Made by a program: the position numbers and the translations under genes
The notes under the pieces: generated by a model
What the model saw: the letters and a program-made list of their open reading frames with translations, nothing else
Told to the model about the DNA's origin: nothing
Databases searched by the model: none
Source of the DNA: Marthasterias glacialis
Taxonomy: Eukaryota; Echinodermata; Asteroidea; Forcipulatida; Asteriidae
Direction: 5' to 3'
DNA: 64,000 bases
NCBI GenBank assembly: GCA_911728455.2
Contig: OU452229.1
Coordinates: 2,299,001 to 2,363,000 of the forward strand
In this document: positions 10,362 through 38,796 of the stretch, in pieces
Numbering within the stretch: position 1 is the first letter of the stretch
Layout: every line of letters starts with the position of its first letter

Positions 10362-12051
10362 GTATGTATCTACACATTACTTCACCCCTCTGTTGATTCA
10401 ATAATTGCACAAAGAAAATTCCAGAGGTCTGTGTCTTTCAGTAAGTTTCTACCAAGAACAAAAAACGTCGTTTGTTGGCAAAATCAACTTATTGGGCTGT
10501 CGATTGCGACAATTTACCTTGGTGTCAAAAACTTAAGGCTCTAAAAAATGTGAAAAAAGTAGAAGAATTTGATAATTGTCCATGTATTTCGTTTGAATAG
10601 GCGTATGACGTCACTATATGAGCATTAGTAGAGGAAAGGGATGGGGTCAAAACGGCTACAACGCACAATCCGCGCTGCGTTTGACCTCAAAGATGGCGGC
10701 AAGGTCTATGAAGGAAAACAAATCTGATGTTGTTAGAGTAGCCTATTAGACGTGCTAAAAACTAATTGGGGAATAGTAGGAACTATACAAGGTGACCCGT
10801 CCGCAACTTGTTTACTCTTTATTATCGAAACATAATTTTCTCTGCGGGAAATTAATTGGTCATAATTGGTCACAGTGGACCAGAAAGTGACAATCAAATG
10901 CAGCACTCTTTATACACTCTCTTTATATAATTCTTTTAAAAAAATCAAGCCACTTATAAATAAAAACAAATTGTTGATAAAATTGTTTGGTCCGAACGAT
11001 ATCACTGCATATTTATATCAGCACTGAATAATACTTTGTTTCCATTCAGGGGTGGCTGCCGATCAATGCCTCCACTACCCGTTCGACTCCTGCCCGAGAC
11101 CCGGTGATCTGTCTACAGACACAGCGTGTTGCATCAACAAGCAAAGATACTCGTGCTGTAATAAGTATTTGGTCCAGTAAGACATCTCTGTCATTTTCCA
11201 AGAGGTTTTTAGAATATTAGACAGTCATACTTAACAAATACAATTTGGCTTAGTCGAAATATTGAGACCAATATTGGCTCACTTAATCATGAGAAGTCCC
11301 CTTAATCCACTAAGCGAAATATGGTAGTAGTCCCGGCCGATTTCCTACCGCCTCACATGACTTATAAGCAGGATGCAGTTCTTTTCATAACTAAGTTGCC
11401 CCGAATTCCGAAATCTTGCCCACGGTAGTAGAATAAGAGCTTGACAAGTTCTCATAAGAACAATAATTATAACGCCTCTTCCTTTGATTCTATCTGTTGA
11501 TTGGCCGAACGTGCGCCACGTGGTGTTGTGTATTTTTACTATTGCACTGTACACCGACCAAAAGAACTATTAAATGGTACTGTATACGCAGCAAATAAGC
11601 CAATGGTGTTACCGCACACCGAATGCATTAGGCACACCACATTCGAACATGAACAATAATAATTGACTAAACTTCTTTCTTGTTTTTTTTCACGATCATC
11701 ACCAGGGGATGGGCCGTTGTTCTTTTGGTGGGTGGATGTGTTCTCATCGTCGGAGCTTTAGTCACTCTTATCTGCTGCTGCTGTGGTTGCTGTCCGAGAA
11801 AGAACCGGAGGGAATACACGGTTATCCGGGACTCGGTTGCCCCCCAGTCTCAACTTCAGCCAGGGGTGGTGGTGGTTACAGCTCCACCACCACCACCACC
11901 GAGCCAGTACGGGTACCGCACCATGGGATACCCCTCACCACTGCAACCATCCTACGTGGTACAACCACCGCCGTACAATGCACAAAATAACACAGAGCAG
12001 ACAAAAACTGATGCAGGGACGGAGGGCGGAGAAGCAGTTACTCAACTTTAG
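10292..12051 (+). CDS. Shisa/CYYR1/WBP1-like six-cysteine single-pass membrane protein (three coding exons, complete)
   Basis: Coding exons are 10292-10361, 11050-11164 and 11706-12051, giving 176 residues; phases are 1 and 2 and every junction is GT-AG. Residues 1-24 form a signal peptide with a Leu/Phe-rich core. Residues 25-63 carry cysteines 30, 38, 50, 51, 59 and 60 in the pattern C-C-CC-CC. Residues 64-84 are the membrane span, followed by CCCCGCC (85-91) and basic PRKNRR. The cytoplasmic tail is proline-rich, with six prolines at 122-127, tyrosines, and a PPPY motif at 149-152 that would suit WW-domain partners such as NEDD4-type ligases. The layout is that of the Shisa, CYYR1, VOPP1/WBP1 group of small type I proteins. 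Which member it is cannot be settled by eye; CYYR1 is closest in size and style. A polyadenylation signal follows at 12288. Confidence 0.8.
11050..11164 (+). CDS. Exon 2 of the six-cysteine protein: cysteine-rich ectodomain
   Basis: The acceptor is TTCCATTCAG and the donor is AATAA before GTATTT. It encodes all six extracellular cysteines. The frame closes within 15 bases if the donor is not used, which supports the splice. Confidence 0.78.
11706..12051 (+). CDS. Exon 3 of the six-cysteine protein: membrane span and PY tail
   Basis: The acceptor is the T-rich tract ending CACCAG at 11705. It encodes the GWAVVLLVGG-type membrane segment, the CCCCGCC palmitoylation-like cluster and the proline-rich tail, ending ...EAVTQL and TAG at 12049-12051. 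Overlapping longer frames in the other two phases are shadows. Confidence 0.82.
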
Positions 12052-12287
12052 AAAGTAAACAGTAAACTTTTAGTTTTGGGATCAAGCACACAACAACCAA
12101 TCGTTCGTCGGCAGCTCGGGGAAGAGAGTTGCGTGTACAGAGCCAGAGGTAAATTGAAATCTACCAAAGGGCTCTTCGTCTCCGGGCTTAATGAGGTTTA
12201 CCGGCTGTTCACGAGTTTATTATTGTTGTATGTACGTTTCTTTATTGAACAAGTATTCCAATCCGAACTACAGAATGTACTTCAATC

Positions 12288-12293
12288 AATAAA
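12288..12293 (+). other. Polyadenylation signal AATAAA
   Basis: A canonical AATAAA lies 237 bases after the stop codon of the six-cysteine protein gene, which gives a compact 3' UTR. Cleavage would be expected within about 30 bases. Confidence 0.5.
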
Positions 12294-12751
12294 CAGCATA
12301 TGGACGAAAAAGTCAAGAAGAATAAAATTCGTTGAAGTGAACGGGAACGATGACCACGGGCGTAAATCCCGGGGGATGGGTGGTGGTATTATTCCCCAAC
12401 TTTTTTGGACCGGGGTGCGGCACATATTGTCACCCCCCCCCCAGATTTATCAAGTTGTGAAAAATAATTTGCCCATTATTCATGGGTGAGAATTGTGTTT
12501 TTATCTCTCATTTATATGGTTCCATGTCTTGTTTCTACACATTGGGGCAGGTTTCTATCCCTTCAAAAAGTAGCCCACACTTTTTTAGTGGCCTTTGGGC
12601 CATGTGATGGGCGATTTGCATGAATATATAAATAAATAAAAGCAGCCGTCTAGTAGCAGAGTTCCAGGGCCCTTGATTTGTAAACTGCAACTTCATTGAC
12701 ATTCTAATAAATTCAAATATTGAATTTCCAAAGACAAGCCTATTCTCACAG
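12294..12751. other. Intergenic, repeat fragments
   Basis: At about 12525-12580 the phrase TTGTTTCTACACATTGGGGC with TATCCCTTCAAAAAGTAGCC matches the tail of the SINE-like element at 50363-50700, so it is probably a fragment of the same body. A G-rich segment at 12360-12440 resembles the ends of other dispersed elements. No gene is seen. Confidence 0.45.
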
Positions 12752-13083
12752 CCTAGGGGCGGATCCAGGATTTTCCAAACAGAGGGGGGGGGGGGGGGAG
12801 GCATGAAATTTACCGATCAAGCAGCAAATGATGATTGAAGGCAAGTTGTGGCGACTATCGACATTCACAAGTTGCTGCTGCCCTTGTTATATGAGTCACT
12901 GATTGTTAATAGCTGACATCGTTTTTACCCGCTTCTTATTGTTTGACATTACAGTGGACATTGTAGTATAATGTCCAAAGTTTATTTCTCATTGCAAGTG
13001 GGCGGGATGATATCTTGATTTTTTTTTCGGAAGGAAAAATAGGGGGGCGTGCGCCCCTCACGCCCCCCTGGATCCGCCCCTGC
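12752..13083. mobile_element. MITE-like element with GGGGCGGATCCAG ends
   Basis: GGGGCGGATCCAGGATTTTC at the left and CTGGATCCGCCCCTG at the right are an exact inverted pair of 13 bases or more. Next to them inside are a G run at 12784-12798 and a further G/C-rich stretch at 13042-13068. It is about 330 bp and non-coding. Confidence 0.8.
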
Positions 13084-14741
13084 ACCCAGTAAAACAAAAC
13101 AACAACACATAGTTAATGACATCATACAGTTACCGTTGTTTATTGATGTTCCATTGTGTGAGCGCTCTGAACAAAAAAAAAGGCGCCAACATAATAAGAA
13201 TAATGTGCATGGTACTGTACTCAACATTGAAGTATTATTTAATTCATACATATAAATCAATCTCTACTTACTTTATACCTTACAATGTAAATGGCTGTAA
13301 CACATTTTAAAAATCTAACTTTGTATAATTATTATCCATTGAAGATGATCTTTCTTTTAGTGTATCCTCGCCCTCAAACAGATTTGGAAAAGTCTCCTAA
13401 CTTTAATTTGTGCCTCAACCAATTTTTACCATCAACCATGAAAAATCCACGCTGAAAATCTGTCTTCATTTTAGCTCAAGAAAGTGTCATCTACCATTTA
13501 CGAGATCTCTCATTTTGCTTATATTCATAAGTAATCACTATGTGATTTGAGGGGTACATTCTCTTTCCATACAAAAGTTCAAAAATAATGTTGACAATTT
13601 TGGAATTTTATTTGAACAAACAGTTTGTTACCACAACATTAATGAAGTACACACTTTAAAATACCCATACGTCTTGTGCCAGCATCTCCCGATAATCTGA
13701 TGGCAAAAAAACTGGTCTTGTTAGAGTGTCTGTGACAAATACAATATCCATGATGGCTGAAAAGAATAAACCGAGCGAGCAGCAAAGCACGTCGTTACCT
13801 TTTAACAAACTTTTCTTTTAAATTAAACAATACCACATGATGAAATCAGACCAATTATTGTATTAATTTTGTAATAACACTTGTTAAAATATCTTGGACT
13901 GAAAAGAACAATATGAATTTGAAGGGGGACAAAAATAGTATTTTTTTTAAGTATCTTTGGGAAAACCTACTAAGCTTGATGGCACTCCACCTTTTTTTTA
14001 AATGGCAGAACTTAGTCAAGTCTAAACTGGTCTTTGAATATGTATGAGATGGGATCACTGAATAGTGACAAGTGTTATACATTGGTCTAAAATCATCTGC
14101 AGTTGTTACATTTATATATAGATTGTATTATATTCCATGAATTTGCAATGAATATGTGAGCATCAAGAAAAAGTTTCCACTGGATATTAAAATTGCTGAT
14201 TTATATCTCAACTATGCATTGTCCAAATGGCATTTTGGGCATCTTCTTTCGCACTGAAGACCAAAGTACAGGTGTGACCAGACATAGCAAGTGACGGCCC
14301 CACAAACTGGACCAGTTAATCTGTACTTGCTTCATACGGGCAAACCAATAAAGATCTAAAGACACTCCAGAAAACCCCTTAGCTTAAAAACATCCTCCTC
14401 CAATTATTTGTTGATATTATCGTGTGATTTCACCCGGCAACAGAGGAAATATTTCGATGACGTTTTGAATGAGGGTGATTGATGGTAGTTTGAAAGCCAA
14501 GTATAGCAGGCACAGTGATTATAATAGATTATAAAATAGGTACAATACACAAAATCCGATGGTTAACAAAAACAAATAATAAACTTAATTGGTTGAAAAA
14601 TAAAAAGGAATATCATATCATAAGCGAAGTGTCAAATTGTCTGTACCTCCCATACTAATTTTTGTTTTATACTACATGTCTTACGGTTATGTACACTATA
14701 AAGTTATTAGGAATGAGATAATTAGTTAGCTATTTAGTGCA
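13084..14741. other. No gene seen
   Basis: AT-rich sequence without recognisable proteins. It could include part of a long RAB11 3' UTR, which would run leftwards from 17491, but nothing in the sequence shows the transcript extends so far. Confidence 0.4.
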
Positions 14742-15002
14742 AATAGATGGGTTGCACATGACATCAACAATGGGAAAAAAATCAGCCATCTTTGATGACA
14801 ATGACTGCACATTTGTGAGCGCGCAATCGTGCGTTGCGCGTAAGTACTGCACGAGGCACGCGTCGTGCGTTTGACAAACTCCTTCCATGATTGGTTGGTG
14901 AGCGACCCAAGCTGCGTCGAAACTTACAGAGCTTGATGCGACTACAGGCCGAAAAAAAAAAATTGTCATCAAAGATGGCATCTACTGCAACCCATCTATT
15001 GG
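14742..15002. mobile_element. MITE-like element, family F (AAGATGGC/CCATCTTTG ends)
   Basis: The left end AATAGATGGGTTGCA and the right end TGCAACCCATCTATT are exact reverse complements; a second inner inverted pair is CCATCTTTGATGACAA with TTGTCATCAAAGATGG. The interior is GCGC-rich (GAGCGCGCAATCGTGCGTTG). Partial or diverged relatives are at about 20262-20315 and 24534-24726. Confidence 0.8.
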
Positions 15003-16927
15003 GACGTTTTGCTACACAAGTCACATACAGAAAAGCCCACATCTTCAAAGGCAAACAGTAGGGTTTGGGAATGGCATATTAAAAAACACCTGCAAAAATA
15101 TCAGAACTTAAGTATTACGCAAAAAAAAAAAGTAATGAATATTCAAAATTGCATACATCTATATTTTATACAAAGACATGGATATGTTCAAATATCAAGT
15201 CACATATCTGAAGCAATTTTTATATTAATGCATGGTGTATTAAATACAGCACATTCCACACTATCTTCGTGGTGGGCCCCTCTATAGTCTGCTGCATATT
15301 TCTTTTCACTGACTCTGAATTGAGTATACTACTGAATATGTACAGGCTAAGGCAGGCTACCAGACTACGCAAACAATAGAAGTCCAAGGAAACACAGAGT
15401 GGGTCATTTTCTTGATGAGCCTACAGCCGTGTACATCAATTTTTGCACTAGTTTCCTTATTCAGAGCTTTAACGGCTTAGAACGAACAATGCTTCAGTCA
15501 TGAACATGTACACAAACATTTGCGATGAATAATTGTGGTAGGCCCACACATTACACAGGAAAATTGGAAATTGCAGAAGTGTCAATATTGGTGTTACACC
15601 CAGGAAATTCGTTCTATGGTCAAGACCAATTCCAATGAGAAAAAAACGTTTTCAGAACAAAATCGACCTGTACGTGGGAACACCGGAAATGACATAAAAA
15701 GGAACAAGCCAAAGCAACAGAGGCAATGGCTGATGTGAAATTCTGAGCCTGTACTGTGACATAGATCAGTTGAGAGAATGCAGGCTGTTTCATATGAGAG
15801 ACAGTGGTCTTGGAGAGATGATATCATCTCTGAAAAAAATAGACGCTAAGAATCTTTGTCGCATGCAGACAAAGTTGTAAACTGCAGGTCACTACCGTGT
15901 TCCCAAATGAATCGTTGAGACCAGGTTCACCTCAGTGATGTCGACTCGGCAGAAAGGTCAGCACACTTAGTCTCACCGCAATCATAAATATTCTATGTAC
16001 AGCTTTTAGAATTTTGGACAATTTATCATACAGCAAGTACTCAAAAAGGGTCAAATTTCGGAAGGGGTTGTAAATGGATGCTTTTGTGAGGGTGGTTCTT
16101 TTTGGGACGAAGGAAAGTCTCGCTGTTGTCACAATCACTCAAAAAAAAAAAAGATGGAGAGAAAATTATGTTTATAACAAACCATAAATAAGAGCTGTGC
16201 GTGATATTCATGATCTATTCCTGACACCAGGCATGAGAATTCATCCTAAAACCATTTTCCTCTTGGAATGTTGCAACCTACCAGGACGAGACAAAAATTG
16301 AAGCGTTAATAGTTCAAAGCACTTCAGTATTTGAACTGCTCAGAATGTATACATGATGATTGTGATGTTCTGCATATGCCGTCCATATATTTCTGTAATT
16401 TTTATTCCCCATTCCAAGCAACTAAATCCTCTGCGTCTCCGATGAGCAAATCGAAATTGCGAAAAAAGCCATTTCCAAAATGCCATAGAACAATGACTCC
16501 ATGACCACTTGTGTTTAGCATACAAAACAGACCAGATCACAACACTCTTTATACATGTGTATTATATATATATTACCTCATATTAGACGCCAATCATACC
16601 AATCTGGGTTACCAAAAGTTGAATCAATTCTTTGCTTGCCCATGAGTACCACTGCTTAATAATGTGCGTTCCTCTGTTAGCTCGGAAGATATTTAACGAG
16701 GAACAATGTCGCCAAAGGTGCCCCAATTTCATTGAATTTTACGAGAGAGTTCCATTCTCTGGCGATAAGTTACAACCGTATTGAGGGTAAGAACACTGAC
16801 GCTCTAGTCAGGTAGGGTATCCATATTCATGAACTTGCGCCCCAGCTGATTCTGAGGTAATGCATAGTCATTAGTCAATATTGAGGCTTGTTTACAAAGC
16901 CGTTACCGGTATTTAGCATGCCTACTT
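15003..16927. other. No gene seen
   Basis: Contains A-rich tracts (15120, 16140) and several short frames with no protein character. No splice-consistent exon or repeat boundary was found. Confidence 0.4.
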
Positions 16928-17055
16928 GGGTGGATTTCACAAAACTGGTCCTAACTTAGGACTAGTCCCAACTTATGACAAGTCCTATAAGTTAGGACTA
17001 GTTACTCGTCCTAACTCAAAATAAGACTAGTCCTAGCGCTTTGTGAAATCCACCC
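16928..17055. mobile_element. Palindromic MITE-like element, family G copy 1
   Basis: GGGTGGATTTCACAAA at the left and TTTGTGAAATCCACCC at the right are exact reverse complements. The interior is rich in TCCTAA/TTAGGA units (TTAGGACTAGTCC). A close copy lies at 31985-32108 in RAB11 intron 1; this copy lies about 430 bp downstream of the RAB11 stop and may fall in its 3' UTR. Confidence 0.88.
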
Positions 17056-17490
17056 CTGGTCATTTTGTAATGTTGTGAATCTTACCATTGCTAATTACCG
17101 ACTAGTGAGATGATTGTTATCCACGTCAGTACAACAAACCTGGAGAGGCCAAAAGGTTGTATTGCTGTTGACATGACAAACTGTACATGCTAAATCTCAT
17201 TGAAGGAGATACAAAATAGCTACATACACTGTATGTCTGTATGGATTCATGCAGTTTTATTCAACGGTTCCCAAAACATTTTGGTTTGGCTTGTATTATG
17301 TGGTCGTCTTTTCACTTGGGGTCAACTATCCATCAATGATACAACCTTGTTGCATTGATTGAAGTGATATGCGACAGCTGAGTTTGCTCAGCAGTCTGAT
17401 GAGAACCGGTTCAAGATTGGTACCCCTTGAGAAGCGTTAGCGATGTGACAAAGAAAGCTTAGAATGAGAGGGACTTAAGGTGATTGGTTC
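17056..17490 (-). other. RAB11 3' UTR side
   Basis: Directly downstream of the RAB11 stop on the minus strand. A minus-strand AATAAA at 17261-17256, 230 bases after the stop, is a possible polyadenylation signal. The true 3' end is not determined. Confidence 0.4.
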
Positions 17491-34789
<17,299 letters not shown>

Positions 34790-34870
34790 CGTGAATGTGC
34801 TTAGATACCGCTATCGGTTTACGTACGAACCTTCTGACTTCCGGATTGATATTTCCCGGCGTCTACGCAC
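34790..34870 (-). promoter_or_regulatory. RAB11: RAB11 5' UTR and probable core promoter
   Basis: Directly upstream of the RAB11 ATG. On the minus strand CCGGAAGT (34844-34837) matches the ETS/GABP consensus, about 50 bases before the ATG. The stretch is locally GC-richer with several CpGs, and no TATA box is visible. This fits a housekeeping promoter; the start site itself is not determined. Confidence 0.5.
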
Positions 34871-36100
34871 CCCTGATGGGTACCCCCTGAATAAATACTG
34901 AAAATTTATCTTTAGTTAATTAGCTAGATGTATATTTATTATATACAATCTTTAATCTTACACGTAGAAATTACGATGGTTATGATATTGATATGTTTAT
35001 CATGTCTTCTTCGCCAAATTCGAGACTTTCCGTCATTTGCAATGGCGGCGTCCCTTAACGCCCCCCTTGATTTCTGCGCAAAAGAATGACGTACTTCTGC
35101 GCATGGGTGTACAGGTGGTGAAGATCCCGGATGAAGGAATATACCTCATCACTGGTTGTTTGTGTTGTTCGTTATTTTTATAACAATCTAGACATACGAT
35201 ACTCAGTACACTATTTACCTCTATGGTTATTCGCTCATACATTAGACAAGGTGTTCGAGGTTGAGGAACCACAGTTTCTGTAAAAAAATATTTTTAAATG
35301 GTTGGAGACTAAGATGCAGATCTCATTTGAACCTTTGAGAAAGAGTCTGCTAGGGTCGAACCGTGTGGCCATTAATTAAGATGCAGATCGGTAGAATTCT
35401 AAAAAGTTTTAAGTGACCCACACTGACGGTGGCCCACAACTGTCACGGCAAAAGCAAAAGCACCCCGGCAAAAACAAAAGCGCCACGGCAAAAGCAAAAG
35501 CGCCAGGCAAAAGTAAATGAAAGGGTCGAATTTGGTGGCGGTGAGCCAATGTGGAGTTTGAGTGTCGCTCAATAAGAAGAACCTCTGAAAAGTTATTATT
35601 GCCAGAAATAGCGCCCTCTTGTGGATTAACCTTCGATTACGATTGTGAGTTAGGGTGTGTGAAAGCATTGCGTTGATGGCTGAGGCAGACAAAATAATAA
35701 CCGCGATCTCAGACTTGAAATAAAGTCTTATGTTAGCGCTAAGTTAGCGTTATGTTCGTCAGCTTGTCGCAACTAAAGCCGCCCTTAGGTCCACCAAGGT
35801 TTTTGATTGCGCTGCGCATGCGACAGCAGCCGTCGGGATCACGCAGAAAATTAACGCCCTGGTTATACATGGTCACTACATAACTGAGAAATCGTGTGGA
35901 AATGTCATGGAACAAGAGTTGGGAACACGTCGCAGAAGTTGGAACTTTTCTACTCTTGCGACTGCTGAGTTTTTATGACGGCGACTCATGCCGATCGTCT
36001 TAAACTCAGGTCGTAGGACCATTCAGCAACTGATATGTTCCCGACGGACTTAACTCAAGCGCAGCATGCATCATCCTGAATAGAATAGTCAGTCGCCGAG
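34871..36100. other. Intergenic upstream of RAB11; no gene seen
   Basis: An ATGGCGGCGTCC at about 35043 (+) reads only 15 codons before a stop and is not defended as a gene. At 35445-35515 a unit close to GGCAAAAGCAAAAGCGCCAC is repeated about three and a half times (short tandem repeat of about 20 bp). Confidence 0.45.
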
Positions 36101-37276
36101 TGTCCTGTGGGTGTAGATCCATCTCGACTCAAAACCGACTCGACGCACGCCATCTCGACTCAAAACCATCTCGACTCAAAACCATCTCGACTCACAACCG
36201 TCACCAACTCGACTCAAAACCATCTCGACGCAAAAACCATCTCGACGCATATTAAAGAATTAAAGATAAAGACAAGTTCGAAAAGAATAGACCAAATAGT
36301 TATTTTCAGCTCGGTACTTACTGTAGTTTTTTTTCTTCTTTTTTTTTATTTTGAAGGACGACGTGTTAATAATGTGTTGTCTTGGGATACCATGACAGTC
36401 AAGTCTTGAAGGAACGGTGAAATGTCCCAATTTTTTATAGGAAAACAGGACTTGAAAGAAACTGCCCACGCATATATTTTTGTAAATGCAAGTAACGATA
36501 CACTGTAGGCCTACTCTTAACGCAGATTTGTGGATTTGAAGGTGGTAAAATGTTCTGTTTTTGACCAGTAAACTAGATTGATAAGTTACAAAAGAAATTT
36601 GAAGAGAAAATATGCTGCATAATAAATAAAGTTTAATGTAGTGTCAAATTAAATTGCTTAATAGTTTGTTTAAAAATGTTTGTATTTCTTGTCATCATTA
36701 TAGGCCAATGCATACTTGAGAATTATTAACCTTATTTTAGTATAGGTTTCAATTTGAAATTAAGCCCATTCAAGTAGTCTATATTGTAAACAATAATATT
36801 GGGTGACTCTTCCAACCCTTTGTCATGGTACCTGGGCGTGATAGACTAATCCTAGAAACGTGCCCCATCGTTAATCGTTCTACCTGTGGGTATCAGGCAA
36901 CATTAAAAGCAAAAATTTAAATGTTACATTGTACTTTTGGCAGCCATGGTCAGCGTAAATTTAACCGGTATATTTCACAAAAATTCCCTCGACATTTCGG
37001 ATTTGTTCATTTGAAATAATGTTAATAACGATTACAAAATTTATATTGAAATTTGTAACAACATCTTCATAGACGACAAATTATTTTGAACTGAAATGAA
37101 CAGCGCCATCAATCATAAAGTGCGTTGGTATTGGTGATGCGTCGAGTTGGTATTGCTGATGCGTCGAGTCGGTTTTGAGTCGAGATGGTTTTGCGTCGAC
37201 TTGACTTGAGTCGAGTCGGTTTTGCGTCGAGATGGTTTTGAGTCGAGATGGATTTGAGTCGAGATGACTGCACACC
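36101..37276. mobile_element. Satellite-ended inverted element, copy 1
   Basis: The left end (36119-36250) is an array of CATCTCGACTCAAAAC and variants; the right end (37131-37268) is the same array in reverse (GTTTTGAGTCGAGATG). Outer edges are GGGTGTAGATCC at the left and GATGACTGCACAC at the right. The core of about 880 bp has landmarks TTGTCTTGGGATACCATGAC and GGTAAAATGTTCTGTTTTTG shared with the adjacent copy. No transposase-like frame is present. Confidence 0.8.
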
Positions 37277-38796
37277 GTCCTATGTGTGGGTGTAGGGCCA
37301 TCTCGACTCAAAACCATCTCGACTCAAAACCAACCGTCACCAACTCTACTCAAAACTATCTCGACGCAAAAACCATCTCGACTCAAAGCTGCACGCATTT
37401 TTGTTTTTCAGTGTTTCTTTAATAAAAGATAAATTTGACCTTTGAATGAAAGATTAGACAAGTCCGAAAAGAAAACGACAAATAGTCCTTTTCAGCGCGG
37501 TACTTTTTTTTTGTTTTTTAGGAAGATGTGTTGTCTTGGGATACCATGACAGTTATCGTGGGTAAAACGTGTGTCTTCAAGGACAGTGCAATGTCCCAAA
37601 TATAGGGAAAACAGGACCCGAAAAAGAAGCTGCCCACGCAAATATTTTGCAAATGCAAATTAATACAACGAATTACTGTACTTTTAACGCAGATTTAGTG
37701 GATAAGAAGGTGGTAAAATGTTCTGTTTTTGACCAGTTAACTAGATTGATAAGTTTGAAAACAAATTTGAGGAGAAAATATGCAGCGTAATAAAAAAAAA
37801 AGTTTAATGTATGTAGCGTTCAAATTAGATAAAGTGTATTTTTTTCTCATCATTGGGCATATATGCCTATGCCTACTTGAAAATTATGCTCGGGCGGTCC
37901 GGGGGCCAAGCCCCCGGACGCTCTACGGCGTTTAGTGTTTTCAGAGCGTAGATTTCCGCACGTTGCCGAGATTATCAAATTTAATAATTCAAAGTTTGAC
38001 TTATACAAGGATCCTGAGATTTTTTACTCGGCAAATCATCTGGGCCTGCCGAATAGATTTGTGTTCAGCCCGAGCCCTTACTCGGGTAAGTTTGATGCTC
38101 AATTTGCCGACTGTGGCTCAAATGCCGACTTTGGAAAATTGGGAGTGTCGCACCCCATCACACCCCGGTTGCGACGCCGGTGACTGAGCAGATGTTCGAT
38201 TGCATTATTATGGATGCCCCCTGTGTTGTTAATGTTCTACGTAGTTAGTTAAAATAATTACAGATAGGGATTTTTTGAAATGTTTTATTCATTTACTAAG
38301 CTATCGGTGCTTTTTCAGTGAAAACCACATTTTTTTTCTTTTTAAGGACCAAAAATCTTGGGGGGGGGGTGATCCTATGGACCATCCCCCTTTGGACAAA
38401 AAGTGGGGGATATATCCCCCATCCCTCCTGGTATTGACGTCCATGAGTATTGCACTTATCATTTAGGGTATTTTATCTTGTGCGGTTTGGCCCAATACAC
38501 ACATGCCTGCCCAGCAGGAGATTGGAAATAAAGTTGATAATTACAAATGTTTAAATTTGTAATGAAAAACATTTTTACAGTTGAATGATTTTCAAGTCAA
38601 CTGAATTGGACAGCGCTCTCCTATATCAATTATCATAAAGTGTGTTGGTATTGCTGATGCGTCGAGTTGCTATTCCTGATGAGTGGAGTCGGTTTTGAGT
38701 CGAGATGGATTTGAGTCGACTTGACTTAAGTCGAGTCGATTTTGCGTCGAGATGGTTTTGAGATCGAGATGGATTTGAGTCGAGATGACTGCACAT
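37277..38796. mobile_element. Satellite-ended inverted element, copy 2, interrupted
   Basis: The left array is 37299-37388 and the right array 38655-38788, with the same unit and orientation as in copy 1. The core is collinear with copy 1 up to about 37890 (TTGTCTTGGGATACCATGAC, GGTAAAATGTTCTGTTTTTG, CCTACTTGAAAATTATG). It then has about 550 bp of unrelated, partly GC-rich sequence before regaining similarity at GACAGCGCTC and CATAAAGTGTGTTGGTATTG. The two copies lie head to tail with almost no spacer. Confidence 0.78.
37897..37919. repeat. Perfect GC hairpin, 10-bp stem and 3-base loop
   Basis: GTCCGGGGGC and GCCCCCGGAC are exact complements separated by CAA. It sits at the left edge of the extra segment in copy 2 of the satellite-ended element. 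It looks like a bacterial terminator in shape, but no T run follows and the setting is eukaryotic. Confidence 0.85.

Noticed and set aside
10592..10722. Possible third copy of MITE family B (TATGACGTCACT ... AAGGTCTATG)
   Set aside because: It shares only GACGTCA, GACCTC and AAGATGGCGG phrases and lacks matching ends, so the similarity is too weak to call.
12076..12489. 137-codon plus-strand frame after the six-cysteine gene
   Set aside because: It starts 25 bases after that gene's stop and covers its 3' UTR, polyadenylation signal and a G-rich repeat; no protein family resemblance.
35043..35090. ATGGCGGCGTCC start, suggesting a divergent gene opposite RAB11
   Set aside because: The frame ends after 15 codons with no donor supported before the stop. 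It could be a YY1-like site or chance.
36107..36409. 100-codon plus frame with Ser/Thr-rich repeats
   Set aside because: It is the left satellite array of the inverted element read through; the right array gives the mirrored minus frames.
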